Assembly: GCA_015657535.1 (NCBI GenBank)
Contig: JADHZB010002018.1
Span: 1-64,000, forward strand
Direction of reading: 5' to 3'
From: Nephromyces sp. MM_2019
Taxonomy: Eukaryota; Apicomplexa; Aconoidasida; Nephromycida
DNA length: 64,000 nt
Shown here piece by piece: positions 1 to 11,558 of this stretch. The notes under the pieces are model-generated. The model was not told where the DNA came from. It made no database searches and saw only the letters and a program-made list of their open reading frames with translations. Positions within the stretch are counted from its first letter, which is position 1; each line of letters starts with the position of its first letter. The position numbers and the translations under genes are program-made.

Positions 1-1365
1 TTATTATTATTTATACACTTACATTTCCTATTTTTCTTTGTTTTTGAATGTCTCTTATGTGATCCTTTCTTAATTGGTTTATCATTTGATTGAATATTTT
101 CATGATGATCTAAATAATAACCTAAGCCATTCTTATCATCATATTTGTATATATAACCTTCTTTTTTGCCTATAAATTTCTTTGATGGAATAAATGGAGT
201 TAGTTTTTCTAAATATAATAAATTATATATAAAATGAGAAAATTTTTTTTTTTTTTTNGACTTAATTTAATATACCTAAATATAAAAAAATATATAAAAT
301 CAATTTTATAAGTAAATGTATAATAAATTAAGATAAAATAGAGGTTTAGAGAAATTTACATATTTTGAATTTGTTATAGTATGTGTAATATATTTAGTAT
401 AAAGATTATTAATAAAAACATAATAATAATGAAACTATACCATTTTTATTCTTATGTTTTAATTCTCTTGTTTTCTTATCTGAAGAGGATGTTGAGGAAT
501 TATCTGATTGATTATCATCTGATTGTACTTTAGAATTTTTGTTATTTTGAAAACGTTCAACTTTTTTAATCCAAATTTTTCTCTTTATTTTATCTTCTTT
601 TGTTTCGTGTGTATCAGGTTCTTCTTCATTTTTCTGTGGTGGCCATGCTACAGGAGAAAGGCTTACAGATCTTCTATATATTTTATAAATATCTATTTTA
701 TTTGAATCACGTTGATCAGAACGTTTTTGTAACCATTCAAGATAATTTTGCCATTGTTCTTTTGTAGAGTTAGGACCTAAAATAATTCTTTCTCGTGTGT
801 GTGTATTTTTAAATCGATCATTGTTGTTATAATTTGAATTATTTGGGTTCCTTATAGTTGATGTTTGATGTTGATGAGGTAGGTCTGAGTCATGACTTTT
901 AGAAGAGTTTTGAGAGTAATCTCTTGAACGATGATAAGTAGATTTTGGGTCAGGGTATCTTTCTCTATTTTGGTGGGTACTTCGATAACTTGGTGAATTT
1001 TCTCTTCTCCTAGGAGGGGAATTCCTTTGTTGATGTCTATGTTTTATAGAGGAAGATGAGTTTGATCTTGAGGAGCTATGTCTATATCTCTCTCTTCTAG
1101 TATAGTTGTTTTGATGAGTTCTATCATGATTATGGGCATGAGAGGTATACCTGTTATCCTTGTTATTGCTTGAATGAGTTGAGTAAGATTGATTCGAAGA
1201 GCTGCTTCCATTTTTATTTTTTGATTGTGATGAACTTGAGCTTCTATTTCTACGTTTCACGATTGACTTTGAGTGTACTTTATTATAAGGTTGAGTTTTG
1301 TGATTTAGTCTTGTTGATCTAACATTTGCCATCTTAAAAGTTGAATATAAAGGGATATATTCCAA
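1..1365 (-). CDS. RS-rich nuclear protein, 3' partial
   Basis: I do not recognise the family with certainty. The first exon (1365-441) encodes a protein dominated by Ser, Arg, His and Asn, with many RS/SR and SSS runs like the RS domains of splicing-associated proteins. A short conserved-looking block reads RSVSLSPVAWPP. The exon can be read to a stop at 409, but a donor at 440 (GGTATAGT on the minus strand) joined to an acceptor at 210-209 keeps the frame and adds a better C-terminal block, FIPSKKFIGKKEGYIYKY followed by GLGYY, which looks like a real domain. This second exon (208-1) is open to the window edge, so the 3' end is missing. The intron (440-209) contains the one N of the window, in a T run at 258. 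Start: Met at 1365, or Met at 1332 (MANVRSTRL). A role in RNA processing is inferred from composition only. Confidence 0.6.
441..1365 (-). other. Low-complexity RS/SN-rich coding segment
   Basis: Most of this exon encodes short-period Ser/Arg/Asn/His repeats. The nucleotide bias towards tct, tga and tta triplets on the plus strand comes from this and is not a separate repeat element. Confidence 0.5.
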
Positions 1366-2759
1366 ATCTTACTTTGATTAAAGGCCTTTATAAATAGCAT
1401 TGAATAATTGACAGATTTCATGAATTAAAAGGCTATACATAAGTTGTTTACATGATGAATATGTGTTAATCGATAGTTTTAGGCTGTAATTATAAGTAAT
1501 GAGTTAATAAACCAAAGATATGCTGTCAGTAAGTTCTTCTTTGGCAATTATTCTAAAAGAGGTGAAAATCTTAGAATTAGAAGTATCCTTAATACATAAA
1601 TTCTTAGTCTTAATCTGAAAATTAATTTTTCATTTATGGTATCTCCTTTTTGGGTAGGTAGGGGTTATGTTTAAAGGCTTTTCACTGTTAGTTTGTTGAG
1701 ATGAAGTTTATGTAGAGATTGAAACTTCTTTTTCGAGTCTTAGTAAGGCTTGAGGAATTTTATATATTAATACCTATTAGTGCCTTAAACAGCTTAGATA
1801 AAAAGTTGTATTGATATGAGATAATATATATGAAATAATGTGAACTTGTTAATTAAATGTTAATGATAATTAATAAATATTTTTTAGCCTCGCAGTAACA
1901 GTATAAATCTTATCTGGTAATTTGAATCTCAGAAACATATCTATATTTTAACTTAAAGGACTGCCTCGATATGAGATTGGATACCTAAATTTAGTAACAT
2001 GTGTTGAATTTAAATAACTAACTTAACTTATATTTATATTAACAAGTTTATAAATACCTTTTTTAGTTGCTCCTCCTTTATATTTTTTACAAAACAAAAT
2101 GGAACAAGTTAAAATGTATCTTATCAATCTAATTTTCAATTAACCTTGAAAATGTTGATTTCTAAATGTAACTTCATTAAGATAAAAAATTTTTGCTTAT
2201 AAATTTCAGGTGACCTTATCATAGTGCCCAGTCAATAAAACAATACTGTAGAGTAAGGTGAAAAAAAAAATTTTACACTTGCCGTGGTATAAATCATTTA
2301 ACTAGGTAAAAAGTTTTAATAGGTTACGAAATTAAGTAATGTTAATGAAATTATCTAAATGTGTGTATATATATAAATAACATTTGAATAATAATATAAA
2401 AAATTTAGTAGAATGGTTATAAAGATCATTAGAAAAATTACATTTTTTTATTTAACAACATATGCCTTATTAAGTAGGAATACCCAAATCAGGAAGTATA
2501 AGAAAATTATTTGAAAATTTAAAATAAATTATTAATGAGGTTAAACAAATTCATAATCCATTTCTATATTACATTTATACAAATAATTACAGATTATATG
2601 ATAAAGGAAAATTACATTGAACTTGAAAATCGTTTATAAATGTGATGTAGTTACATTAAATAGACATGATAAAATATATACCTTAATATACACCTTAATA
2701 TGTTTAATTTGTATATAGATACAGCTCTTGATTACATACAACATAAAAAGCAAGAGAAG
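1366..2759. other. Intergenic region
   Basis: AT-rich, with stops in all frames. No exon chain or RNA gene seen. It is a divergent intergenic region between the RS protein and the aspartic protease, so it should hold both promoters. Confidence 0.5.
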
Positions 2760-4948
2760 ATGTTTGAATTGCTTATATGCCTTATATTTTTTATTCCTAG
2801 TACCGTTTATCCAAGATCGATTATAATTCCACTATCTAAAATACATGAAAAAAATGAATTAAAGCTATTGAAGTCAAATACACACTTTTATACTAACTGG
2901 CTAAACAATCCTAGGTTTAAGCAAATCACTAAGCAATCTCATTTAAATCGTGTCAATGTGCCCCTCAAGGATCAAGTTATCAGTAATAAGAAGCTAGCAA
3001 CATATTTTGGTGAAATTGAAATCGGTATGAATTTAATTACTAACAATTACATCTCTAATTGCTATGCTTATAATCCAAAAGGTGATAATCCAAGAACAAA
3101 ATTCAAAATTCTATTCGACACTGGTTCTTGTGAGTCTTTTGAATTGACTCTCACAAGCCCTAAATATAGCTTCGTAGGTGAATTCTGGGTTCCTGATCAA
3201 TCTTGTTTGAGCAAGCAGTGCCTTAGTCATAATAAATATAAAAGAAGTTCCAGTTTTAAGACCAGATTAGATGAATACGGGATGCCAAGGTCAGTAAAGT
3301 CCTTTAACTAGATTTGAAAAATTTAAAATAAAGTTGTAGTTTGATGAACGTTGAATACTTAAGTGGACAACTCAAAGGATATGATGGTTTGAGATAATTT
3401 TTGACAAAAACAACTATGCTAAATTTAATTAGCTGTTGAAACCGTTTATCTTGGTAGTTTAACTTCCTCAAACACTTCAGTTGGACTTGCAACCCTAATA
3501 GATATTCCCCTTTTACAAGGTTACAATATATTACTTGTCACCACAACATTTTCATACATCGAACTTTAGATTTGGAATGGGTAAGGTTCTCATAAATCTT
3601 AGAGTCTAAAACACTCATTTAGTTTATCATAAAAAGGATGGCATTATAGGATTGGGGTAAATTTGCTAAATATTCAATAAAATATTAAAATTCAGTCTTA
3701 TTTAATAGCTTTAAAAGTGGTGATGATCGAAATAGCTTAGTCGAGCCTTTGTAAATAAAAATTTATGATTCTATGATCAATAAATATCATATTAATAAGC
3801 TTTGACCATCTTATAAATAACAACATACTAAAAGATTTGAGCTTAAAAAGTCAGTTTTCCTATTTCTTGAGAAATGGCAGTGGATCATTAGTTTTTGGTG
3901 ATTTGAGTCCTGAACTCATGGCACATCCGAATACATCTATTAAGTAAGAATACAATAGCTCATATAGACTGAGCAAGGTATTTATTATTCATAAAAAGTT
4001 GGCTTGATGTCGATCCTTCCAAAGGATATTGGTCGATTAAACTTCTAGGGGTCAAGTAATTCTAATCTCCATCACAAAACCAAATATATCTAATCATTAT
4101 TATACAAAGTAAATCGAATTCAATAGCATCTGATGGAATCGATTTAATAAGTTGGGATAAGTTATCTCATAACAAGCTGTCAGGTGATTGTTAAACTCTC
4201 CAGATCTTACTAATCGCTTAGTACTTAGTACTTTTTATAAGCAGGTGTGTCTGACGCCATTATAGATACAGGTGAGTGTGTTTAAATAAATTTTTATTGA
4301 CTATAAATAAAATATTAAAAGGAACATATCTAATATATGCACCACAAGTTAGGAAGTCAAAATTTTTTGAGTAATAATACTATTTTATAGAGTGTTATGG
4401 ACAAACATCTTGGCAACCTGAAAATAAATTCTTGCGAAGAAAAGTGGAATTTACCAACAATAAATTTCTTTTTTGAGAGCAAAAGTACCACATGTAGCTC
4501 ATAATTATATAATTTAAAATATTAAAATCGTTAATGATATTTAGACAACGAAAAAAAAATAGTTCTGGTACCATTGAAACCTGAAGAGTATGTGCTACAG
4601 TTCAAGAATGACGATGGTACTACTGAATGTGTATTGGGTATTGTTCCAGATCAAGTTGACGATGTAAGAGTTTCTAGTGTATTGAGGAGTTTGAAGATTA
4701 AAATAAAATTTAAACCATAGGATTTTGATTTTAAAGGCTGGACACTTGGTCAAGTATGCTTGTTCATCTACCTATTTAAAATATTTACAAGCTGTTATTA
4801 GGTCTTCTTGAACCCATTTTATAGTGTATTTGATAGGGAAAATCTCAAGTTTGGATTAGCCGAAGCTTCGAATAATAGTTTATCTACCCATAGTGAAGCT
4901 TCTGAGTTTCCTCAGTTTCGTGATTTACACAATGGACCAATATCTTAA
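2760..4948 (+). CDS. Aspartic protease, pepsin/plasmepsin-like (A1 family)
   Basis: Secretory aspartyl endopeptidase, 469 aa from 16 exons. I rebuilt them as 2760-3129, 3178-3289, 3340-3386, 3433-3519, 3570-3580, 3637-3656, 3709-3750, 3800-3943, 3999-4055, 4110-4183, 4245-4271, 4322-4347, 4391-4484, 4545-4663, 4721-4753 and 4802-4948; they total 1410 nt. The start at 2760 gives a signal peptide (MFELLICLIFFIPSTVYP); an upstream in-frame Met lies at 2700. Landmarks in order: ATYFGEIEIG, first catalytic FDTGSCEFWVP, flap-like VEYLSGQLKGYD, DGIIGLG, GSGSLVFGDL, second catalytic IIDTGTYLIYAP, LPTINFFFES, a degenerate C-terminal WTLGQVFLNPFYSVFD. Both catalytic Asp are present. The usual DTGS/DTGT context is DTGSC and DTGTY here. 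Intron 1 (48 nt) sits inside the first catalytic motif and is open in frame. It is convergent with the CYB5R gene. Family is near certain; subfamily is not assigned. Confidence 0.93.
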
Positions 4949-5514
4949 AGATTTTTCTTAAAATATCTTGGTGATGGTTGTGAAAAGATTTTTGTTAAAT
5001 ATAGGTGAAATACAATCATTCATTGATTATAATATGGTTACGAGCTTTTAAACTAAAATAATGCTCTAAATATAAATAATTATTGAATGGATCGCTTTAT
5101 ATACTGATTAATTATTTATGTAAAGTTGATTTTTGTGGTTAATAGATATTTTCAATTGAGGCCTGTTAGAAAAAAATTGTTGAAAAGATCTTAGTTAAGT
5201 TACAATTGAACGTAAAACTTGTCTAGGTATTCACAATTTTGGTATTAGAAATTTAAAATCTTGGTTTATGAAATGTGTGCGTAGATTCATTAGAAATTTG
5301 ACAAAAAGTGAAAAATAAGTATTGAGGAAAAATTAAAAATTTACTGATAATTATTACTTAAAGTGCACGCGTAATAAAAAAATAGTTAATAAATTATAAA
5401 AGGTGAGGGTTCTTCATAGAATATTAAAACTCTTTTGGATGTATAGCCCTCCTTCAGCTAAGGTTAGTATTAATGATCACTTTTTTCCAGTTAAGCAGTG
5501 ATAATGTTTCACAT
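4949..5514. other. Convergent intergenic region
   Basis: 3' flanks of the aspartic protease and CYB5R genes. AT-rich, no coding or RNA signal seen. Confidence 0.5.
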
Positions 5515-6581
5515 TTAGAGTTTCATTACATAGTCCATATTATAACCTAAGTTACGTACACTTGGCATTATTGCCTTTTCAACCATGGGTGGTGGTCCAC
5601 AAAAAAATATTGCAGTGTCATCGGAAGGTGCTGGTAAAGTTTCTGAAATCATTTTTTCATTGACATATCCTACATATTGCTGCCATTTGTTATCTGCTTT
5701 ATCGACTGTATATGCAACCTTGAATTTATCAGGATGGAGTTTTTGAAAAGTATCAAGTTCTGCATAGAAAATTAAATTAAGATAAATGAACGGGATGCAA
5801 GTGTTTAAAAAGGTATATAGTTAATGGCCAACCTTCCTTGAGTAGAATATCATTTTCTGACTGGTTGGCATATAAAAGACTCAATGTTACATTGTCTTCA
5901 GAAGGATCATTTAAAATAGCTTGAATTAATTGATAAAATGGTGTTATCCCTGAGCCTCCGGCAATCATACCTATTTTGAATCTAGAGAATTCATGGCCCT
6001 TACTGAAAAATTTTCCCTTTCCGAGGTATTCGCTCATGCTGCAATAAATGGAAGTTAATTTAGTAAAAAAAAAGCAAGTTCAAAGTTAGTTATATTACCC
6101 AACAGGTCCGTCAATTTCCAGTTCATCCCCAATGGTTAAGTTGTGTAGATATCTTGACATTTTGCCACCATCTACGTAAGGCCCATCTTCCATGGGGAGA
6201 TACATTTTAATAACAAAATCTACATAGCCCTTGTCAGATTGTTTTGAAATAGGTGTGTATTTTCTTGAAATTTCAGTTGAAGTAGTATCCGTGGGTTTAC
6301 CATTCCTAAATGGAAACAAGCTAAAATCAAAAGTAGTTATGCTTTAGTGAAGTTGGTTATTTTTACCAATATCCTTCTACTTTTCCAGTTTGATTTGGGC
6401 AATAAAATCGTATGTGTTTCACAATGGGTAAACCAAGTACGTAATTTGGGTTGTTCAAGTCAAATCTTAGTAAATATGAGTCACGTGATAGTGTCTGCTT
6501 TGAAATCAGAGTGATCTTCTGTCTGGAACCATCTAAAAATTTTTCTACCTTTGGACCAGATCCGTTAAAAATCCAATCCAT
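5515..6581 (-). CDS. CYB5R: NADH-cytochrome b5 reductase
   Basis: FAD/NADH oxidoreductase that passes electrons from NADH to cytochrome b5, usually at the ER or outer mitochondrial face. Four exons (6581-6367, 6320-6099, 6038-5833, 5759-5515) give 295 aa, close to the family's usual length of about 300. Seen in order: N-terminal FAD-binding half with HIRFYCPN (the family's R-x-Y-S/T-P position, degenerate), VIKMYLPMEDG, LEIDGPVGGMSEYLGKGKF, then the NADH half with KIGMIAGGSGITPFYQL, LLYANQSENDILLKEE and FFCGPPPMVEKA near the C-terminus. No clear N-terminal membrane anchor is visible, so the soluble or an alternatively anchored form is possible. Introns are 46-73 nt and all phases fit. Family assignment is secure. 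Confidence 0.95.
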
Positions 6582-8897
6582 TATCCCTAGATGAATCGTA
6601 AAGAAGAGTAATTAATTAGTACATTGGATAACAATTGGTCTTAGTAAGTTACTCTATCTTATTCTAAGTAGTAGAGAAGTATATAGTCTTAAGAAAGTTT
6701 AAAAAGATTTCTTTTACATCTTTATATTGGAGCATGAAAAATATGATTTAAAAAGAGTGACCTTTGTAGTTATATGTAAACTTGTTAGCAAAAGAAGGTG
6801 TAATGCTAGGGAGGTTTTTATATGAGTACATTATATTCGTCATAATATATTATTACTTACCCATTTTCTGAGATTGAGTTGTTAATAATTGATTGAATTT
6901 CCTCAGGGTGTGTAGAGAAATAATATTATAACTTATCAAATGAATGTTCTTAGTTGAGGTTCTCTTTATGTATAATATTTATATTTATTATAAATAGAAA
7001 CCAAAAAAAAAGTAATCAGACTGCTTTCAGTATAAATGAATGACAGAATATAGATCAACAGGTGTAATGGCCTAGATTATGTATGTGTGTTATCTTCAAT
7101 TCCAGGCAAAGAAATTTTAAAAACCATATCAAATGATTGACTGTTTGCTACCGTCTGTGTAGAATGACTATTTGTTAAAGCATAAAAGGTTCATTAAATT
7201 GTCGCAGGGTCGCGTGATTTGGTTTACAGGTGATCGCAACTTTCCTCAATGATGCGGATACTAAAATTCTAGTTTAGTTGCTTGTTTTAAAATTCGTTAA
7301 AGTTTGGCAAACTATATACTTGTTAGTCCGTTGATAAAATTTTGCCCTTACTTTTTAAGGTGCTAAAAGATGTGAGAATTAAGCAAAGCTGTATGCATTC
7401 CTTATAAAATTATTGGCAAATTTTTTTACTTCTCTACGTGTTAATTTTCTAATACTACTTTTCATAATCCTATTTTTCAGAATCCTAATGTAAGTAATAA
7501 GTAATTATCTAGCTAATTACTTTTTAATCAGCGTAGATAAGCTTTAAAAGGTAATCAATCTCTTCATTAAGAAAAAATTATAATTAAACACCTTATGTAC
7601 AACTACATTATGAATCTTAAACGAAGCTTGTTAGGTCACCTAATTGCAAATATCAATTTCGAATAAAAAAAAAAATCAAATCAAATTGTTAAAGTAGTAG
7701 GTAGTTGCCCTTAAGATCGGCTGGAAAAAGTTATATCAGTAGGTGCTTAGTATGTGCACATCATCTTTTATTAAACATCAAAACCCAACTTCTACATAAC
7801 ATTTGATGATTAAAGGGAGTTAAATAAACAATCAAAATTAGAATGATTTTTCTCATTATCATTTCTTGTTCAATTTATAAGGTAGATATTAAATAATGAT
7901 AAATTTCTTATATCGAATACCTTAAAAAAAGTAAATATTGAATTGTTTTAGTACTTGGAAATCTATTTTGGAGAAATTTTGAAGCCTTATAAACGAGTGT
8001 CTAATATGATCTTGTATTGTATAATTAACTTATTTCATTTTTGGTAGCATATTTAAAGTTATAAGGTTTTAAAAATAAAAGTTACTCTCGTTCCTATTAG
8101 CTAAATATAAGGCATTAAGGTAGATGAGTTTAAGGATTATGGAGATATATAAATATACCAAGATTTAATAGGTTTCCAACTTGAATCTTGTGGCATAGGG
8201 CAAAAATAATATTAGAACCACGACCAAATTTATTCCTCATCTTAGAATTTTAGAGTCGTTTTATTACAAAATTTTTACCCATTTCAACAATTTAGCTTCC
8301 ATGTAACACTTGTATAGTAAATAATTATTCTCTTACGAAACTGATTGCTCCCCCTATTTGAAATTTTCACAGAATAAGAGTTAATTCAGTTAAAATACTA
8401 ATAAAGAGTTTTAAAAAAGTTCTCTAAGAATTGATTAATTATATCGAAATTGTAATTTAGGTTTCATAAAATTTTATTTTCCTTTGACATACATAAAAGA
8501 TACTTTGCCAAGTCAATGAGTAGCTAGTCATCCCAAATAAGGAATCAAAAGGGTAGGTATTCCAAAAGTTAATAAACAATGAAGTTGTCAACTTTATTTA
8601 CTAAAACAAAATGTTTTTAATTTTTTGTTAGAAGATTTATAGAAGCAAAAGTGTCAACATTATTAACAATAAGAATAATTTCAAATCTACCTTGAAAGGT
8701 TAATTTCGATTAATATACCGAGGCACTCTTTTGTTTATAGCAAAAGACCTTTTGCTTTAGGATATAATCCTTTTGATAAGTATTACTTCTTATATAAAAT
8801 TTCAAAAGTCCTTAAACACCCTTTATGCACAAATATGTAGTGGCAAAGTTCTTTAAAGCTAATCCAAATAATTAATTTTGGCTTCTATAAGCAATAA
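6582..8897. other. Divergent intergenic region, 2.3 kb
   Basis: Stops in every frame and no phase-consistent exon chain. A slightly GC-richer patch with possible local pairing lies at about 7195-7265, not enough to call an RNA gene. Promoters of CYB5R and TGS1 must lie here. Confidence 0.45.
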
Positions 8898-10633
8898 ATG
8901 GATAATTCAAAAATCGATGAGACGGATACCCTTACATCCTCCATTTTTCTTAAAGCATTTGTTCACTTTGATGATAACAAACTAAAGTTGATAAATGATT
9001 ATCTACCTTCAATAGTGAGCTTTAGATTACTTAGTGAACAACAAAACTATCTTGCAAAGCTGAAACCAAACCTTGAGATACCTGACGATAACCAGTCTGA
9101 CGGTATTAATATTTATACAAAATTTTTTATCGAGTATAGGCAAACCACATTACAACAGTCTATAATTCAAGATGTTTCATTAGATGATCGTAACATAAGG
9201 TCCAACAACTGCTATTCTCTGGGCAAGTTCTTTCAATTCAATCTACCTGGCATAATACCCTCTCTCCAACAGATTGATATTTTGGATGATAGATTTGTAT
9301 GGTTCTTTACATTGGATTTTCAACCAGAATTCCTTCAAAATAATTTAAAACATGAAAATGAAGATTATATAATCAGACTTAAAAAACAAATTGGAATGCC
9401 ATCATCATTCGTTTCAAGAGACTCTTGTCCTAGAATAAAGCATTTAAAAAGCAATGCTGTTTCAAAAGTTAATAAAGATACAGAACTTAACTCATTAACG
9501 AGTCATCCTCAAAGTCATAGAAGACGTCATTTTTTTTTTTCAAAATATGATGAAGGGATAAAGATGGATGACAACAGTTGGCGTGACGCTACACCGGAGA
9601 AATTAGCACAGTACATTTCCTATAAAATGCAACAAATTTCAAAAGAATCACATCCAATTGGAGTCACTCACAATCAGAATGAATTTTCCGCTGAAACAAA
9701 TTATGACAATGAGATTTGCCAATGTAGTGTTGTCATTGACCTTTTTTGTGGAGTAGGTGGAAATCTTGTAAATTTTTGTAACAATTTTGATCTAGTAATT
9801 GGGGTTGACATAAATCAAAACCGCCTCTCAATGTGCTACGATAATGCGAAAATTTATGGAGTTCAAGAAAAGATTGTTTTAATCCATGGAGATTCCTTGG
9901 ATTTCTTAAAGAAAATTTTGCAAACTCAACCTCCTTTCGAGTTCCATAACTCATTCAAAACATTCAAGACTAATTACATCGACTGTATATTCTTGTCCCC
10001 TCCTTGGGGTTTAGAATATAAGGAAAATGGGCCTAGCATGTGTTTTTCTGACCTTAAAATATCAGAATTTGAAAATATTTTGCTAACTTGTGCGCAGGTT
10101 GCTCCAGTTTTATGTTTATATTTTCCTAAAACTCAAAATGCTTTAGAAGTAATTATTTCTTCTATACTCATGGGATTCTCACATCTTGAAATTGAAGATA
10201 TTTGGATACAAAAGAGGCATAATACCAAGGTACTCATTAACTCTAAATTGGATTAGGCCTTTTTGTAAATATCTTGTTTTTTTATCAGGTGACTCTTTAC
10301 TTTATTAAAGGCTTAGAAGATATTTACAAGGAAAATAATGGTAAATTTAAAAATGAATATAACAAGAACTATAAATAAGATTGTAATTTTTTCCCCAATA
10401 TAGACAACCATTTGCTCGAAGGTGATAAAACAATCGATTTAATTTCCATCCTCGCTGCGAAGAAAAATATGGAAAGACATGACATCTTGGAACAGCTACA
10501 AAAAGCTTTGATAAACCCAAATTATTGCCAAATCCTGAAATTTTTATATAAAATACTGGGCGTAAAATCTAATAAATATACAAAACCTACGCCATATTAT
10601 GATCTCGATGAACTATTATCAATGATTACTTGA
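8898..10633 (+). CDS. TGS1: Trimethylguanosine synthase (cap hypermethylase)
   Basis: SAM-dependent methyltransferase that turns the m7G cap of snRNAs and snoRNAs into the 2,2,7-trimethyl cap; nuclear or cytoplasmic. Three exons (8898-10229, 10289-10340, 10404-10633) give 537 aa. The methyltransferase core lies in roughly residues 275-460: VIDLFCGVGGNLVNF (SAM loop), VIGVDINQNRL (acidic ribose-binding end of strand 2), VLIHGDSLDF, and the TGS1 signature LSPPWGLEY. The core ends with IWIQKRHNTK then VTLYFIKG across the first intron. The first 270 residues are not recognised and are low in complexity in part. If the second intron (10341-10403) is retained, translation ends at 10378. The third exon has no ATG of its own and fits in phase, so I include it. 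Exon 1 contains a T10 run near 9531-9540. Confidence 0.92.
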
Positions 10634-11024
10634 TGATGAGGCGTTTCACTAATTTAAAAAACCTGTGTTGAGAAACTGCTGCCATTGATCACTTAAAGAT
10701 GATGCATTTCATAAATCTTAAAATGGCCCATGGTGCGATTTTTATTTATAGTTTTGGATTTTTCTACCATTTTTCATTTAAAAATATTTAAAAGTAATTG
10801 CATCAACAAATACCTAGGTAAATGACTCATTAGAAGCAGATTGTATAATAAACAGTAATCGTTTACTTGAAATTTAACAATAGTTAAGATTTTTTTTGCT
10901 ATATAATTAAATTAGAATTTCTTAATCATTTTATTATCGAAAAATTGCTATCAATGTTGAATTTATATATCCACTAATTAAAATTTACGGAAAAAACAAT
11001 AAAATAAAGCATTGATAGTCTTAT
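10634..11024. other. Convergent intergenic region
   Basis: 3' flanks of TGS1 and the Cys-rich secreted gene. Nothing else seen. Confidence 0.45.
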
Positions 11025-11528
11025 TTAAAATGAATCCAATAAACTTGAAAGAACTGCTGGATTTTTCATAAGTTCCTGGATTATCACATTGGAGAGAGAG
11101 CCCAAACCTACTAAAAATTTATTAACACTATTACCTTCCGAGACATCATTTACAATTTGGCCAATTAATAATTTTATAGCATCTTCGTGTTGGCTTGGGT
11201 TTAAAAGTATGTCTTCAAGGGTAGAGCTAAGCAAGAAATTAATTTTACTTTGTTGGTCATCTCTGAAATCAAATTGATTTTGTAACTTTCTTGCATTATG
11301 CATGGCGCCACAAGCACTGACACATTCAACTTTATTGCTATAAGCATTTGCTTCTTCAGCAGCATTCTTGCAATCAAAACGAGCACAAGTGCATGAATTA
11401 TCTTCAGCCCAATTATCTTTACTGAAATTCCAACATTCTGCTGACGACTTTTGGGCATATGAATCCATACAAGCATATTGGGTAAACATGAAAATGCTTA
11501 AGATAGCTATAACCTTCACATTTGGCAT
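11025..11528 (-). CDS. Small secreted Cys-rich protein, unknown family
   Basis: Single-exon gene of 167 aa if started at the Met at 11528 (MPNVKVIAILSIFMFTQYAC), which gives a clean signal peptide. The frame also has a Met at 11558, ten codons upstream. After the signal comes a compact Cys-rich part of about 60 residues (CW, SCTCARFDC, ECVSACG), which suggests three or four disulfides. Then an all-helical, Leu/Ile/Asn-rich tail without Cys ends in LLDSF. No catalytic motif and no membrane anchor after the signal. I do not recognise the family. A secreted or vacuolar role is inferred from the signal peptide only. Confidence 0.75.
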   Translation of the reverse strand: MPNVKVIAILSIFMFTQYACMDSYAQKSSAECWNFSKDNWAEDNSCTCARFDCKNAAEEANAYSNKVECVSACGAMHNARKLQNQFDFRDDQQSKINFLLSSTLEDILLNPSQHEDAIKLLIGQIVNDVSEGNSVNKFLVGLGSLSNVIIQELMKNPAVLSSLLDSF

Positions 11529-11558
11529 TTTTAATAAGATTAAAATAATAAATAACAA

